A stretch of 64,000 nucleotides of DNA from Halorussus salinus (GCF_004765815.2 NZ_SBIS02000014.1:62001-126000), one strand, 5' to 3'; positions 37,456-46,545 are shown, counted from the stretch's first letter. Program-made: numbers and translations. Notes: a model not told the origin generated them from the letters alone.

Positions 37456-38850
37456 ATGACAGGTGCTTCGGGGTCGCCGAGACGGACGTTCGAGTGGATA
37501 GACGACGCGATTCCCCGCTACGAGTCGTTCTTCACGGTCGAGGAACACCGCGAACGCGGCCGGGCGCTCGCGGCCGACCGCGACCATGTCGAGTACGAGG
37601 AGTGCGGCGAGAGCGCGGGCGGCGAGACGCTGTGGGCGGTCACCGTCGGCGAGGGGAGTCGAAGCGCGCTCCTGTTCGGTGCGCCCCATCCGAACGAACC
37701 CATCGGGTCGATGACCATCGACTTTCTCCTTCACGAACTCGCAACGAACGACGAGTTGCGAGCGTCGCTCGACTACGAGTTCGTCTGCGTGCCGGTCGCC
37801 GACCCGGACGGCGTGCGACTGAACGAAGGCTGGTTCGACGGCCCGTTCACGCTCTCGAACTACGCGCTGAACTTCTACCGGACGCCACCGGACGAGCAGG
37901 TCGAGGCGACCTTCCCAGTCGAACGCGAGGACTACTCCTACGACGACCCGACGCCGAAGACGCGGATGCTCGCCGACTTCATCGAGACGCATCGCCCCGA
38001 GTTCATCTACAGCTTCCACAACGCGGCGTTCGGCGGCTGTTACTACTACCTCACCGAACCTCTCGAACCGCTCCACGACGCGCTCGCGTCGCTCCCCGAG
38101 GAGTACGGCGTGCCGCTCCATCGGGGCGAAGCGGAGAAGTTCGACGCGGAGCAGTACGACAACGCTATCTACCAGCTCTGGACCTTCGCGGACATGTACG
38201 AGGACACACGGGACGGCGACGAGGACTCCGAAGACGCGCTCATCGGCGGCAACGCCTACGATTACGCCAGCCGGTTCGAAGACGACGTATTGGAGTTCGT
38301 CGTGGAATTGCCGTACTTTCACGACCCGCGGATCGGGGACCGGACGGAACTCGACCGCACCCGCGAGGAGGTCATCCGCGAGGGAGTCCGGCACCGACAG
38401 ACGCTCGCCGAGGAGATGCGGCGAGGTGTCGAGGCCGTCGCCGAGTACCTCCCGGACACGCCGATGGCGCGGGAAGCGGAGGGTGCCGTCTACCACTTCG
38501 AAGACGAGTACGAGGCGAAGTTGGAGTGGGCCGAGTCGGCCGCCGAGACCGACGAGTCGGCGACCGTCGCACAGCAGATAGACGAGCGGTTCCTCAAGCA
38601 GTACCACCTGCTGACCTATCTCGGCATGCTGTTGCGGTCCATCGACCACGCCGCGATGAGCGCCGACGAGGAGGCCCGCGAGACGCTGGTCGAGACGAAG
38701 GCCGCGCTCGAAGACGCCTTCCACGAGCGAATCGGCGAGATGCGCGACCACCTCGATTACGAGACGATTCCGATATGGAAACTCGTCGCGATTCAAGCCC
38801 GTGCGGGACTCCTCTGTCTGGACTACAGACAGAATCGAACCGACACGTAA
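37456..38850 (+). CDS. M14-family zinc carboxypeptidase
   Basis: The product is 464 residues. The zinc site is HPNE (His 78, Glu 81) plus His 188 in YSFHNAAFGG, and the catalytic Glu is Glu 284 in FVVELPYF. A helical C-terminal region (about 300-464) is an extra. No signal peptide is seen, so it works in the cytoplasm on imported peptides. M14 enzymes include MpaA-type peptidases that cut the gamma-D-Glu-diaminopimelate bond of murein tripeptide; position supports that idea but the motifs do not prove it. Confidence 0.87.
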   Translation: MTGASGSPRRTFEWIDDAIPRYESFFTVEEHRERGRALAADRDHVEYEECGESAGGETLWAVTVGEGSRSALLFGAPHPNEPIGSMTIDFLLHELATNDELRASLDYEFVCVPVADPDGVRLNEGWFDGPFTLSNYALNFYRTPPDEQVEATFPVEREDYSYDDPTPKTRMLADFIETHRPEFIYSFHNAAFGGCYYYLTEPLEPLHDALASLPEEYGVPLHRGEAEKFDAEQYDNAIYQLWTFADMYEDTRDGDEDSEDALIGGNAYDYASRFEDDVLEFVVELPYFHDPRIGDRTELDRTREEVIREGVRHRQTLAEEMRRGVEAVAEYLPDTPMAREAEGAVYHFEDEYEAKLEWAESAAETDESATVAQQIDERFLKQYHLLTYLGMLLRSIDHAAMSADEEARETLVETKAALEDAFHERIGEMRDHLDYETIPIWKLVAIQARAGLLCLDYRQNRTDT

Positions 38851-38864
38851 TCCGAGAGCCAAAC

Positions 38865-38910
38865 TATAGATTGTTTAAAGATAGAATAATACGTCTATAA
38901 GTAATCTATA
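38865..38910. terminator. AT-rich inverted repeat between convergent genes
   Basis: TATAGATT (38865-38872) and AATCTATA (38903-38910) are perfect eight-base arms in a strongly AT-rich gap between two convergent genes. This may act as a two-way terminator; T-runs are short. Confidence 0.35.
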
Positions 38911-38951
38911 AGAGTCTTTCGTGCGGACGCGAAGTCGAACCGCGACGGCCG

Positions 38952-40154
38952 CTACAGGTTCGCCCGGATGCGCTCAACCGCGTAGTCGGCTTCCTCGTCG
39001 GTGAGACACATCGGGTTCACGGTGAACGTCGATTCGTGGAGGCCGTCGGCACCGACGTAGACGCGAGGCTCCTCGCGCCGGAGCGCGGCCACGAGGTCGG
39101 CCGCGGCGGCGTCCGCGTCGCTCAGGTCCGCCACCACCTCGGGCGCGACGGCGGTCTTCTCAGCGCCGGTAATCGAGCAGGCGACGCCCTCCGACTCCGC
39201 GAGTCGGTCGGCGACGCGCTCGGCGCGCTCGCGCCACTCCGCGACCAGCGCGTCGTGGTCCTCTTCGAGGAACAGTTCGAGGGCTTTGATGAGGCCCGCT
39301 AACTCCTCTTTGCCGACCTTCATCGGGCGGCCGATGCCCTGCCGGGGCACGCCGTCGAGGTCGCTCACGTCCACCAGCGACTCGGGCGGTTCGTACGCCT
39401 CGCTGGCCGCGTGCATGTCGAGGTGCTGGAGCGCCGCCGACTTCACGAGGTCCGACCGGCCAGCGAGAATCCCCGTCGATTGGGGGCCGCGAATCGCCTT
39501 CCCGCCGCTGAACACCACGAGGTCCGCGCCCAAATCCACGAAGCGTTCGAGGTTCGAGGCGGGCGGCAGTTCAGCGGCGGCGTCCACGATGACGGGCACG
39601 TCGTGGTCGTGAGCGATGTCGACTACCGTTTCGAGGGGCGGTTGCGTGTAGGGCTTCTGGACGTAGGCGACGGCGGCGGTCTCCTCGGAGATGGCGTCGG
39701 CGTACTCCCACGGTTCGACGTTCGTCGCGCCGGTCCCGAGGTGGTAGTCGTTCGTGCCCACGTCCACGATGTCGGCCCCGGCGGCCCGGAGCGCGTGGTC
39801 GTAGCCGGTGCGGTGGGTGCGGGCCATCACGATTTCGTCCGCCACGCCCTCGGTGTCGGGCAGTCGCGCCATCGTTCCGGGGTCGTCGCCCGCGATGGCC
39901 GCCGCCGCGCCGAGGGTCATCGCCGCCGCCGCCCCGCTGGCGACGTAGCCCGCGTCGGCCCCGGTCGCGTCGGCCACGAGGTCGCTCGCCCGCGCTTGCA
40001 GGTCCGAGATGCGCGCGAAGCCGGTCGCGGCGTCGGCCATCGCCTCGACGGCCTCCTCGCGGATGAGACTGCCGCCGATACGGGTCTTCGTCCCGGCGGC
40101 ATTGATAACCGCTGGCACGCCTAGCTCGTCGTAGATGTCGGGTGTCTCCGGCAT
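38952..40154 (-). CDS. PLP-dependent SelA/DgaE-like enzyme, possible glucosaminate ammonia-lyase
   Basis: The product is 400 residues. The fold type I pattern of the SelA-like branch is clear: INAAGTKTRIGGSL, YVASGAAAAMTL, VIVDAAAELPP and the PLP Lys 219 in VVFSGGKAIRGPQSTGIL. Members include D-glucosaminate-6-phosphate ammonia-lyase (DgaE), which yields a keto-deoxy sugar acid and ammonia through an enamine. The presence of RidA, a PIG-L deacetylase and sugar dehydrogenases in the island fits this, but the sequence only fixes the superfamily. Selenocysteine synthase is unlikely because the rest of that system is not seen here. Confidence 0.85.
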   Translation of the reverse strand: MPETPDIYDELGVPAVINAAGTKTRIGGSLIREEAVEAMADAATGFARISDLQARASDLVADATGADAGYVASGAAAAMTLGAAAAIAGDDPGTMARLPDTEGVADEIVMARTHRTGYDHALRAAGADIVDVGTNDYHLGTGATNVEPWEYADAISEETAAVAYVQKPYTQPPLETVVDIAHDHDVPVIVDAAAELPPASNLERFVDLGADLVVFSGGKAIRGPQSTGILAGRSDLVKSAALQHLDMHAASEAYEPPESLVDVSDLDGVPRQGIGRPMKVGKEELAGLIKALELFLEEDHDALVAEWRERAERVADRLAESEGVACSITGAEKTAVAPEVVADLSDADAAAADLVAALRREEPRVYVGADGLHESTFTVNPMCLTDEEADYAVERIRANL

Positions 40155-40236
40155 AGTTCGATGCGCTCCCGGCGGCTACTAATCGGTTGCGGTGGGACCC
40201 CGGGGGAAGAGAGAGGAGAAAGAGGAGACCGAGGCG

Positions 40237-41232
40237 CTACTCGTCGGGGAGCGCGTCGAGGTAGGCGTTCCACACTGCGTCGTGGTCGTCGGTCCCGATG
40301 GACGAGATGACCCGACAGGCGTCCCAACCCCACATGAAGACGCTGTCTGCGCCGCCCTCGACCGCGATTCGGGTCGCGCGCCGGACCTGCTCGGGTGCGC
40401 CCTCGTCGGGGAGCGCGAACCCCTGAATCCAAATCTGGCTTTCGAGGTCGTACTCGTCGGCCAGCGAGACCACGCGCTCGGTGTACTCGCGGACGAACGG
40501 TTCTAACTCCTCGTCGAAGGCCGCCCAGTAGGGGTCGGTAGCTAGCACGTCGAGGTGGTCGCTCTCGGCCAGCGTCGTCCAGTCGGTCAGTCCGTGTTCG
40601 GCGCTGTCGCCGGGCAGGAGACAGACCGCGTTCTCGGCCCCCTTCTCGCGGACGAGCGCCATCATCTCTTCGAGGAACGAGCGGAGCGACGCCTCTCGGA
40701 ACTCGGCGACGCGCTCGGTCTCGGTCTCGGGCATCGACTCACCGTACTCGTCCTCGAAGCGCTCCCGGCAGGCCCCACACCGACAGGTCCACGCCGAGTC
40801 GGGGACCTCCTCGTCGTGCCACTCGGGCGCGAACCAGTGGGGTTCGTCCCAGAACACCACGTCCGCGCCGAGGTCCACCGCGTCGCGGGTCCACTCGCGC
40901 ACGAACTCCCGAAACGTCGGGTCGTTGAAACAGGCCGCCGGGACGCGCTCGCCGGTCGAGAGCCGCTGGCGGGAATCGGGATTGTGACCGATAAACTCAG
41001 AGAGGGCTTCGCCGCCGAAGACCCGGCCGACGCCCCACGGGTTGACGTAGACGCGCTGGTCGCGCTCGTGGCTCGCCGCCACGAGATCGGCCATCGTCTC
41101 GGCGTAGTACCGCTGGTCGCGCTCGCTGAAGGTGTGCAACACCGCGTCGAGACCGCGGTCGGCGAACCGGTCCAAGTCCCGTTCGGCGTGTCGCGGGTCG
41201 CGGACGCCGAAGTAGCTGGTTCCTTTTTCCAT
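40237..41232 (-). CDS. Predicted TIM-barrel glycoside hydrolase-like protein with Cys cluster
   Basis: The product is 331 residues. A (beta/alpha)8 pattern is visible (TSYFGVRDPRHAERDL, GLDAVLHTFSERDQRYY, RVYVNPWGVGRVFGG, DVVFWDEPHWF, LDVLATDPYWAAFD, IWIQGFALP, SVFMWGWDA). Asp/Glu pairs sit at strand ends (DEPHW and TDPYW are candidate catalytic positions). A WTCRCGACRERF cluster follows the DEPHW strand, like the one in the 18846-20006 protein. The ATG overlaps the stop of the PIG-L gene by one base (TAATG), so they are cotranslated. No characterised relative is recognised. Confidence 0.7.
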   Translation of the reverse strand: MEKGTSYFGVRDPRHAERDLDRFADRGLDAVLHTFSERDQRYYAETMADLVAASHERDQRVYVNPWGVGRVFGGEALSEFIGHNPDSRQRLSTGERVPAACFNDPTFREFVREWTRDAVDLGADVVFWDEPHWFAPEWHDEEVPDSAWTCRCGACRERFEDEYGESMPETETERVAEFREASLRSFLEEMMALVREKGAENAVCLLPGDSAEHGLTDWTTLAESDHLDVLATDPYWAAFDEELEPFVREYTERVVSLADEYDLESQIWIQGFALPDEGAPEQVRRATRIAVEGGADSVFMWGWDACRVISSIGTDDHDAVWNAYLDALPDE

Positions 41233-41927
41233 TACAGATACTCCCGCGCGGACTCGTGGAGTGGGTCGAAGCCCTCCGCGAATCGCGCGCCGGTGCGCTT
41301 GCCGAGGACGCGGGCCTCCGCGCGGACGCCCTCCATCAGATGCTCGAACTCCGCGTCGATGCCGCCGTGTTCCTGCAGGAACTCGACCTGCGACTCGTGG
41401 CAGTCGATGGCCTCCTCTTTCTGGTCCTGATACCCGGTCACGTCCACGAAGACCGACGGCTCGAACTCGGCGGTCGGCTTGCCGAAGAAGTAGACGTTGT
41501 CGGGGTCGTGGGGCGGATGCTCCGTCTCCACGAGCGGGAGCGAGGCCATGTAGTAGGCGTCGGTGACGAGCCGCGAGGAGGCCCGGTGGTCCGGGTGCAT
41601 GTCCTCGCGGTAGTGGGTCAGGATTACGTCGGGTTCGTACTCCCGAATCACGTCCACGAGCGCGAGGCGGTGGTCGAGCGAGTAGGTGACCCGGCCGTCC
41701 CGGAAGTCGAGGAAGGCCGCCTCGGCCCCGAGCGTCCGGGCGGAGGCGCGGGCCTCCTCTTCCCGGACGGCCGCGACTTCCGCTTCGGTCGCGTCGAGAC
41801 CGCCGTACTCCCCGCGCGTCAGGTGGACGATTGCTACGTCGTCTCCTCGGTCGGCGTGCTTGGCCAGCGTCCCGCCGCAGAAGATGTCCGCGTCGTCGGG
41901 ATGTGCGACTATGGCTAACACTCTCAT
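41232..41927 (-). CDS. PIG-L/LmbE-family N-acetylglucosamine deacetylase
   Basis: The product is 231 residues. Zinc motifs are AHPDDADIFCGGT (about 8-20) and HYREDMHPDHRA (about 98-109). The family removes acetyl groups from GlcNAc-containing molecules; in Thermococcales a member deacetylates diacetylchitobiose during chitin use. TATA-like TTTTATAC at about 41953-41960 predicts a leaderless start at 41927. It forms an operon with the TIM-barrel gene. With the GH18 chitinase and NagZ it could channel GlcNAc to glucosamine. Confidence 0.9.
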   Translation of the reverse strand: MRVLAIVAHPDDADIFCGGTLAKHADRGDDVAIVHLTRGEYGGLDATEAEVAAVREEEARASARTLGAEAAFLDFRDGRVTYSLDHRLALVDVIREYEPDVILTHYREDMHPDHRASSRLVTDAYYMASLPLVETEHPPHDPDNVYFFGKPTAEFEPSVFVDVTGYQDQKEEAIDCHESQVEFLQEHGGIDAEFEHLMEGVRAEARVLGKRTGARFAEGFDPLHESAREYL

Positions 41928-42667
41928 GCAGTATCGACGTTCTGACCCGGCCCGTATAAAATTGCGGTGCGGTCGCGTACAGAACGGTCGTATCCGAACA
42001 TCGCCGACAGCCGAAATCCGGTTCGATCGAGTCGAGGCAGTTCGAGGAGCGAACAGGTCGTGGAGCATTCCGTCAGGGGGCCGTCGTTCGTCTCCGCCGA
42101 GGGTATTCACCTCGGGGAGCGGTAGCGATTTGTAGCCTTCGAACGGCGAGTAGCCTTGTAGCGATAATACAATATAAATAGAGGTGAATCTGTTACTTGA
42201 CGCCGTGTTGTTCGGGCGACAGGGTACTGACAGCGTAGCAATTATCTTATATACCCACACACAAACGTGGTTTCTCGAACGTAACGTTTCCCGTTTTCAA
42301 ACACATATTCCACCACTTGTATCGGATAAAAGTAGAATTCAGTTCAAATCGGCCAACTATCGACTCGTCAGATAGTAGATTCAAATCCCCAATATACGTG
42401 CCAGATATTCCTACAATTAAGAGTTGGCAGTCGGAGAGTTGGTCGCAATTATATTGAACTTATCTTACAATACTATTACCGGCGGCGACCCTACTGAGTT
42501 CTCGATAATCCACCGGTCAAGGAGATGCCGAACCAAACAGTGCCTCTCTCCTCGAATAGTTCCGGTTCAGTTTGTTTTCGGAGCGTAGCTTCGTGTCTTC
42601 ACGATTGCTTCGATACCGCTAGAGGTCGTTCACGTTTCGCAAGAATCCGGTCGATAAATCACTGCTA
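41928..42667. other. AT-rich intergenic region
   Basis: About 740 bases. Apart from the PIG-L promoter at about 41950 I see no gene; short frames here have non-halophilic composition and no start signals. The stretch 42165-42480 is strongly AT-rich. It marks the right edge of the catabolic island. Confidence 0.55.
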
Positions 42668-43492
42668 CTATCCCGGCCCGAAAGCCGCGATATCGGCTCC
42701 GACGGTCGCGAGTGCGTCGGCGGGGTTCGGGTCGCTGTCGGCCAGATGCGTGTAACGGTGTTCCGGGATGCGCGAAAGTGCCGTCGTGACGGCGTCGCTG
42801 TACGTCTCGACGCCCGGTTCCGTCGGGTCATCGCCGCCCCAGACATCCCGGATTACCGTCATCGAATCGATGCGCACTTCCAGCCTGCGCGGCTCGTAGC
42901 GAGCCAACAGTTCGGAGAGTCCGAGTTGGAGGGCGACGTACTCGGCGGTGTTGTTCCCCGTCCGGGAGCCGACGGGTCGGCCGAGACGGGCGAGTTCCTC
43001 CTCCGAACCGTCCATAATGACAGCGCCCGCTCCTGCGGGACCGGGGTTGCCGCGTGAACTGCCGTCGACGTAGAGGACGAACGTGTCGCTCGTCGGCTCG
43101 GTGACGGGTGGCCGAGCGAGTCCCGACGCCAGCAGGTCTTCGAGCGCGCGACGCAACTCGTCCGAGGAGGTCGCGGGGTCGAACAGGCCGCCGTAGCCGG
43201 AGACGGCGTCGTCGATAGCGTCGGTGGCGGCCGCCATCTCGTATCCGACGCCCGCGAGGACCTCGTCGACGAGCGTGGCGAGCGGCGTGAGACGTTCGGC
43301 CGGGAGGCGGCCGTCGGTCACACCACGTCCCCCTTCGGGCCTCGATTCCGGTTTCGCGTTCCCTCCTCTCCGGACGATTTCACGGGCGTGTCGTACCACT
43401 GCATATCGGTCCTTGGAGGTCGAGCGGGATAATCGCTTCAGGTAGGACCAGCGTTCGGTCATCGAGGGCTTGGTGGGGTCGCCGGAAATCAT
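42668..43492 (-). CDS. RNase H family protein
   Basis: The product is 274 residues from the ATG at 43492; an ATG at 43462 is the alternative. A basic, helical N-terminal part (1-130) precedes the RNase H domain (about 135-265), which has the catalytic acids Asp 143 (YVDGSSRGNPG), Glu 184 (NNTAEYVAL) and Asp 209 (VRIDSMTV), with a final Asp in HLADSDPNPADAL. RNase H cuts RNA in RNA-DNA hybrids, for example primers or R-loops. It is divergent from the arsenic-type regulator, the two ATGs being 53 bases apart. Confidence 0.88.
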   Translation of the reverse strand: MISGDPTKPSMTERWSYLKRLSRSTSKDRYAVVRHAREIVRRGGNAKPESRPEGGRGVTDGRLPAERLTPLATLVDEVLAGVGYEMAAATDAIDDAVSGYGGLFDPATSSDELRRALEDLLASGLARPPVTEPTSDTFVLYVDGSSRGNPGPAGAGAVIMDGSEEELARLGRPVGSRTGNNTAEYVALQLGLSELLARYEPRRLEVRIDSMTVIRDVWGGDDPTEPGVETYSDAVTTALSRIPEHRYTHLADSDPNPADALATVGADIAAFGPG

Positions 43493-43522
43493 AGTAACGA
43501 ACGGGAGTAACGTATTAGTATC

Positions 43523-43536
43523 TGCTTGTATAAGCA
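43523..43536. promoter_or_regulatory. Candidate ArsR operator
   Basis: TGCTTGTATAAGCA is an inverted repeat with five-base arms and a four-base centre, ending ten bases before the arsR ATG. It overlaps a TATA-like element, so bound ArsR would block transcription until metalloid binds. Confidence 0.55.
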
Positions 43537-43545
43537 CTAGCTGAA

Positions 43546-43914
43546 ATGGCACAGGAAACCACAGACGTTCCAGGCGACAGCACGGAGTCCGACGCGGACC
43601 CGTGTTGTGCGGGACCACCCGAGGTGGACTCGGACGCGCTGGTGGCGGACCTCCAGTTGCTCTCGGCGATGGGGAACGACACGCGGTACGAACTCCTCCG
43701 GCGGATAGCGAACGCCGAGGGCGGCGTCTGCGTCTGCGACCTCCAAGGGGCGGTCGGCGTGAGCCAGAGCGCGGTGAGCCAAGCCCTCTCTCGGCTCTAC
43801 TCGGCCGGACTCGTCTCGCGGCGCAAGGAGGGGTCGTGGCGGTACTACGACACCACCGACGCGTCCGACGCACTACTCTCGACGCTCGACGACTTGCGGG
43901 GTGACGATGAGTGA
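43546..43914 (+). CDS. arsR: ArsR-family metalloregulator
   Basis: The product is 122 residues. A winged helix (VSQSAVSQALSRLYSAGLV) follows the metal-binding CVCDL (Cys 62, Cys 64) of the arsenite-sensing helix. An extra CC pair at 20-21 may be a further ligand. ArsR/SmtB proteins leave DNA when arsenite or antimonite binds. Its stop overlaps the arsM start, so it controls its own operon. Confidence 0.92.
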   Translation: MAQETTDVPGDSTESDADPCCAGPPEVDSDALVADLQLLSAMGNDTRYELLRRIANAEGGVCVCDLQGAVGVSQSAVSQALSRLYSAGLVSRRKEGSWRYYDTTDASDALLSTLDDLRGDDE

Positions 43915-44785
43915 GAACGCGGAGTCGGGAACTCCCGTCTCCGAACGGGACCCCGACGAGACCCGCCGACTCGTCCGCGAGCGGTACGCGGACATCGCGT
44001 CCAGTAGCGGCGACGAGTCGTGCTGTAGCGACGTGGGCGGCGATGGAAGTGGCGAGGGCGGCGATAGAGGCGGCGACGAGTCGTGCTGTAGCGATTCGTC
44101 CGCCGGGACCGGAAGCGAGCAGTTGGGTTACGCCGAGGAGGACCTCGAAGCGGTCGCCGAGGGCGCGGACCTCGGACTCGGCTGTGGCAACCCGAAGGCG
44201 TTCGCGGACATGAGTCCGGGCGAGACCGTGCTGGACTTGGGGTCGGGGGCCGGGTTCGACTGCTTCCTCGCCGCGCGGGAGGTCGGCGACGACGGCCGCG
44301 TCGTCGGCGTGGACATGACTCCCGAGATGGTCTCGAAGGCCCGCGAGAACGTCTCGAAGAACGACGCCTCGAACGTCGAGTTCCGACTCGGCGAGATTTC
44401 CCACCTCCCGGTCGCGGACGAGACGGTCGATGTCGTCATTTCGAACTGCGTCGTCAACCTCGCACCCGAGAAGCGGCAGGTGTTCGCCGAGGCGTACCGT
44501 GCGCTCCGGCCCGGCGGCCGACTCGCCATCTCCGATGTCGTCCAGACCGCGCCGTTTCCCGAGGAGGTGCGGATGGACCCCGACTCGCTGACGGCGTGCG
44601 TCGCCGGTGCCTCGACGGTGGACGCGCTCGAAGCGACGCTCGACGACGTGGGCTTCGAGGCGGTCGAAATCGAGCCGAAGTCCGAAAGCACCGAGTTCAT
44701 CCGCGAGTGGGACGCCGAGCGCGACCTGAGCGAGTATCTGGTCTCGGCCACTATCGAGGCGCGCAAGCCCGCGGTCCGCGAGTAA
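43907..44785 (+). CDS. arsM: Arsenite S-adenosylmethionine methyltransferase
   Basis: The product is 292 residues from the ATG at 43907, which overlaps the arsR end. The SAM site is VLDLGSGAGFDCF, followed by VVGVDMTPEMVSKAR. Arsenite-binding Cys are present: two CC motifs (ESCCSD at 37-42 and 58-63), ISNCVVNL and LTACVAGA, as in ArsM. It methylates As(III) to less retained or volatile forms. The duplicated ESCCSD segment between the two halves is unusual and Gly-rich. Confidence 0.93.
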   Translation: MSENAESGTPVSERDPDETRRLVRERYADIASSSGDESCCSDVGGDGSGEGGDRGGDESCCSDSSAGTGSEQLGYAEEDLEAVAEGADLGLGCGNPKAFADMSPGETVLDLGSGAGFDCFLAAREVGDDGRVVGVDMTPEMVSKARENVSKNDASNVEFRLGEISHLPVADETVDVVISNCVVNLAPEKRQVFAEAYRALRPGGRLAISDVVQTAPFPEEVRMDPDSLTACVAGASTVDALEATLDDVGFEAVEIEPKSESTEFIREWDAERDLSEYLVSATIEARKPAVRE

Positions 44786-45004
44786 CTCTGAACGACAAGT
44801 CAGGGACAATCCGAGTGACGCTCGGCCGTGGCCGAGGCTCCGAGGTTGGGAAAAGTGGGGGGTGGGGAGAGTTCGCCGGACGAAAACGAATGGTTGAGCG
44901 ACCGGCGAACGTGCGTCGAAAGGCATCGCCGCCTTATAGGTCTTCTGTACGCTCCGACCGACCGCTCCGATTTCCGGGACGACCGACGGTCGCTGTCGGT
45001 CTCC

Positions 45005-46342
45005 TCAGCGTTCGTGGACTCGCATCGGCATCCCGTCGCGGGGGTGCATCGTCAGCGTCGGCCACAGTTCGGGTTCGGCATCGCGGGCGTATTCGAGGCG
45101 GTACTGCTGGGCGGTGCGCGCGAGAATCAGCTTCGCCTCCAGTTTGGCGAGGTGCTTGCCGATGCAGTGGCGCGGGCCGCCGCCGAACGGGAAGTAGGCG
45201 AACCGCGGTCGGTCCGCGTCGCGGCTCCAGCGGTCGGGGTCGAACGCGTCGGGGTCGTCCCAGTAGCGTTCCGAACGATGCATCGCCCACTGGGAGAGCA
45301 TGATGGCGCTCTCCTCGGGGACGCGATAGCCGCCCAGTTCGACCGGTTCCTTCGCCTCGCGGAACATCGTGTAGACCGGCGGGTAGAGCCGCATCGCCTC
45401 GTCGACCACCTGCTCGACGTAGTCCAAGTTTCCCACGTCCTCCATCGTCGGCGCGTCGCCGCCGAGAACGTCGTCTATCTCGTCGTGGACGCGCCGCTCG
45501 GCCTCGGGATGCTGGGAGAGGAGATACCACGTGTAGGTCAACGTCAGCGCGGTCGTGTCGTGGCCCGCCAACAGCATCGTCATCACCTCGTCGCGTATCT
45601 CGCGGTCGGTCTGCTCGCCGCGGTCCTGCGCGCGGAGCAGAATCGACAGCAGGTCGTCGGGTCCCTCGTCGGTCTCGGGGTCGCCGTGGGTGCCGCGGCG
45701 CTCGGTCACGATGTCGTCGATGACGCTCTCCATCGTCCCCACGGCGTTCCGGTACTCGCTGTCGCCCGGCATCGGGAGCCACTGGGGCGCGGCGAACCGA
45801 ACCGGGTCGGGTTCGAAACGCGCGCCGAGCGGAAGCAGCGCCTCACGGATGGTTTGGACGCGCTCGTCGTTCAGGTCGGTGCCCAACATCAGGTCCACGA
45901 TGACCGCGAGGGTCACCTGCGTCATGTCCTGTTCTACGTCTACCTCCTCGCCGTCGGCCCAGTCGGCCAGCAGGTCGTCGTTGTGTTCGACTATCTGGTC
46001 GGCGAACCCCATCAGTCGCCGCATGTCGAACGCGGGATTAGCGAGTTGGCGCTGTTTGCGCCACTGCTGGCCCTCGCTGAGGAGCAGGCCCTTCCCGAGC
46101 AAATCGCCGAGCGCGTCGTTCTGGAAGTCCGGCTTGCGGTACTTCTCGGCCTCCGAGACCAACACGCGCTCTACGTCCATCGGGTCGGTCAACAGGTAGG
46201 TGTCCAGCGGCCCGAGGTCGAACTGAACCACGTCGCCGTACGCCTGTTCGAGCGCCGAGAGAAACCGGAACGGGTCGCGGGCGTACCGCCGACTACTGCC
46301 GAACAACGGTTCTCCTCGCGGGCCGGGCGGTGACGAACTCAT
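45005..46342 (-). CDS. Cytochrome P450
   Basis: The product is 445 residues. The heme-binding loop FPFGGGPRHCIGK has Cys 393. The oxygen-activation helix AGHDTTA and the ExxR pair in EAMRLYP are present. No membrane anchor is seen, so it is soluble and bacterial-like. Haloarchaeal P450s of this type may act on fatty acids, carotenoids or xenobiotics; the substrate cannot be told. Its redox partner is not adjacent. Confidence 0.95.
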   Translation of the reverse strand: MSSSPPGPRGEPLFGSSRRYARDPFRFLSALEQAYGDVVQFDLGPLDTYLLTDPMDVERVLVSEAEKYRKPDFQNDALGDLLGKGLLLSEGQQWRKQRQLANPAFDMRRLMGFADQIVEHNDDLLADWADGEEVDVEQDMTQVTLAVIVDLMLGTDLNDERVQTIREALLPLGARFEPDPVRFAAPQWLPMPGDSEYRNAVGTMESVIDDIVTERRGTHGDPETDEGPDDLLSILLRAQDRGEQTDREIRDEVMTMLLAGHDTTALTLTYTWYLLSQHPEAERRVHDEIDDVLGGDAPTMEDVGNLDYVEQVVDEAMRLYPPVYTMFREAKEPVELGGYRVPEESAIMLSQWAMHRSERYWDDPDAFDPDRWSRDADRPRFAYFPFGGGPRHCIGKHLAKLEAKLILARTAQQYRLEYARDAEPELWPTLTMHPRDGMPMRVHER

Positions 46343-46545
46343 CAGTACTGTGTTGGGCTCTAACAGGATGAATGCAACGGTGAGTGTCGGCCTGTTCCGC
46401 GAGTGTTCAAATTGACGAAGCCTTAGCCATATAGGTTTGTGAGTCTATACGTGTTATCTAAGTCTATATCTCGTTCACTAATCGTATCAAAAATTTCTAT
46501 TTCCAATATTTTATGTGTTTGTTCGATAGTATATTGACCCATAGA

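Noticed and set aside
35965-38862. Very long open frame (965 codons) on the minus strand
   Set aside because: It lies opposite the Zn-dehydrogenase and M14 genes, both with full motifs. In GC-rich DNA the antisense frame of a real gene is often open.
42184-42375. Possible 63-codon gene
   Set aside because: Composition (many Phe, Tyr, Ser, Thr, few acidic residues) is unlike halophilic proteins and no promoter fits.
42360-42620. Possible tRNA (TTCAAATCCC resembles a T-loop)
   Set aside because: No matching T-stem or acceptor stem can be paired around it.
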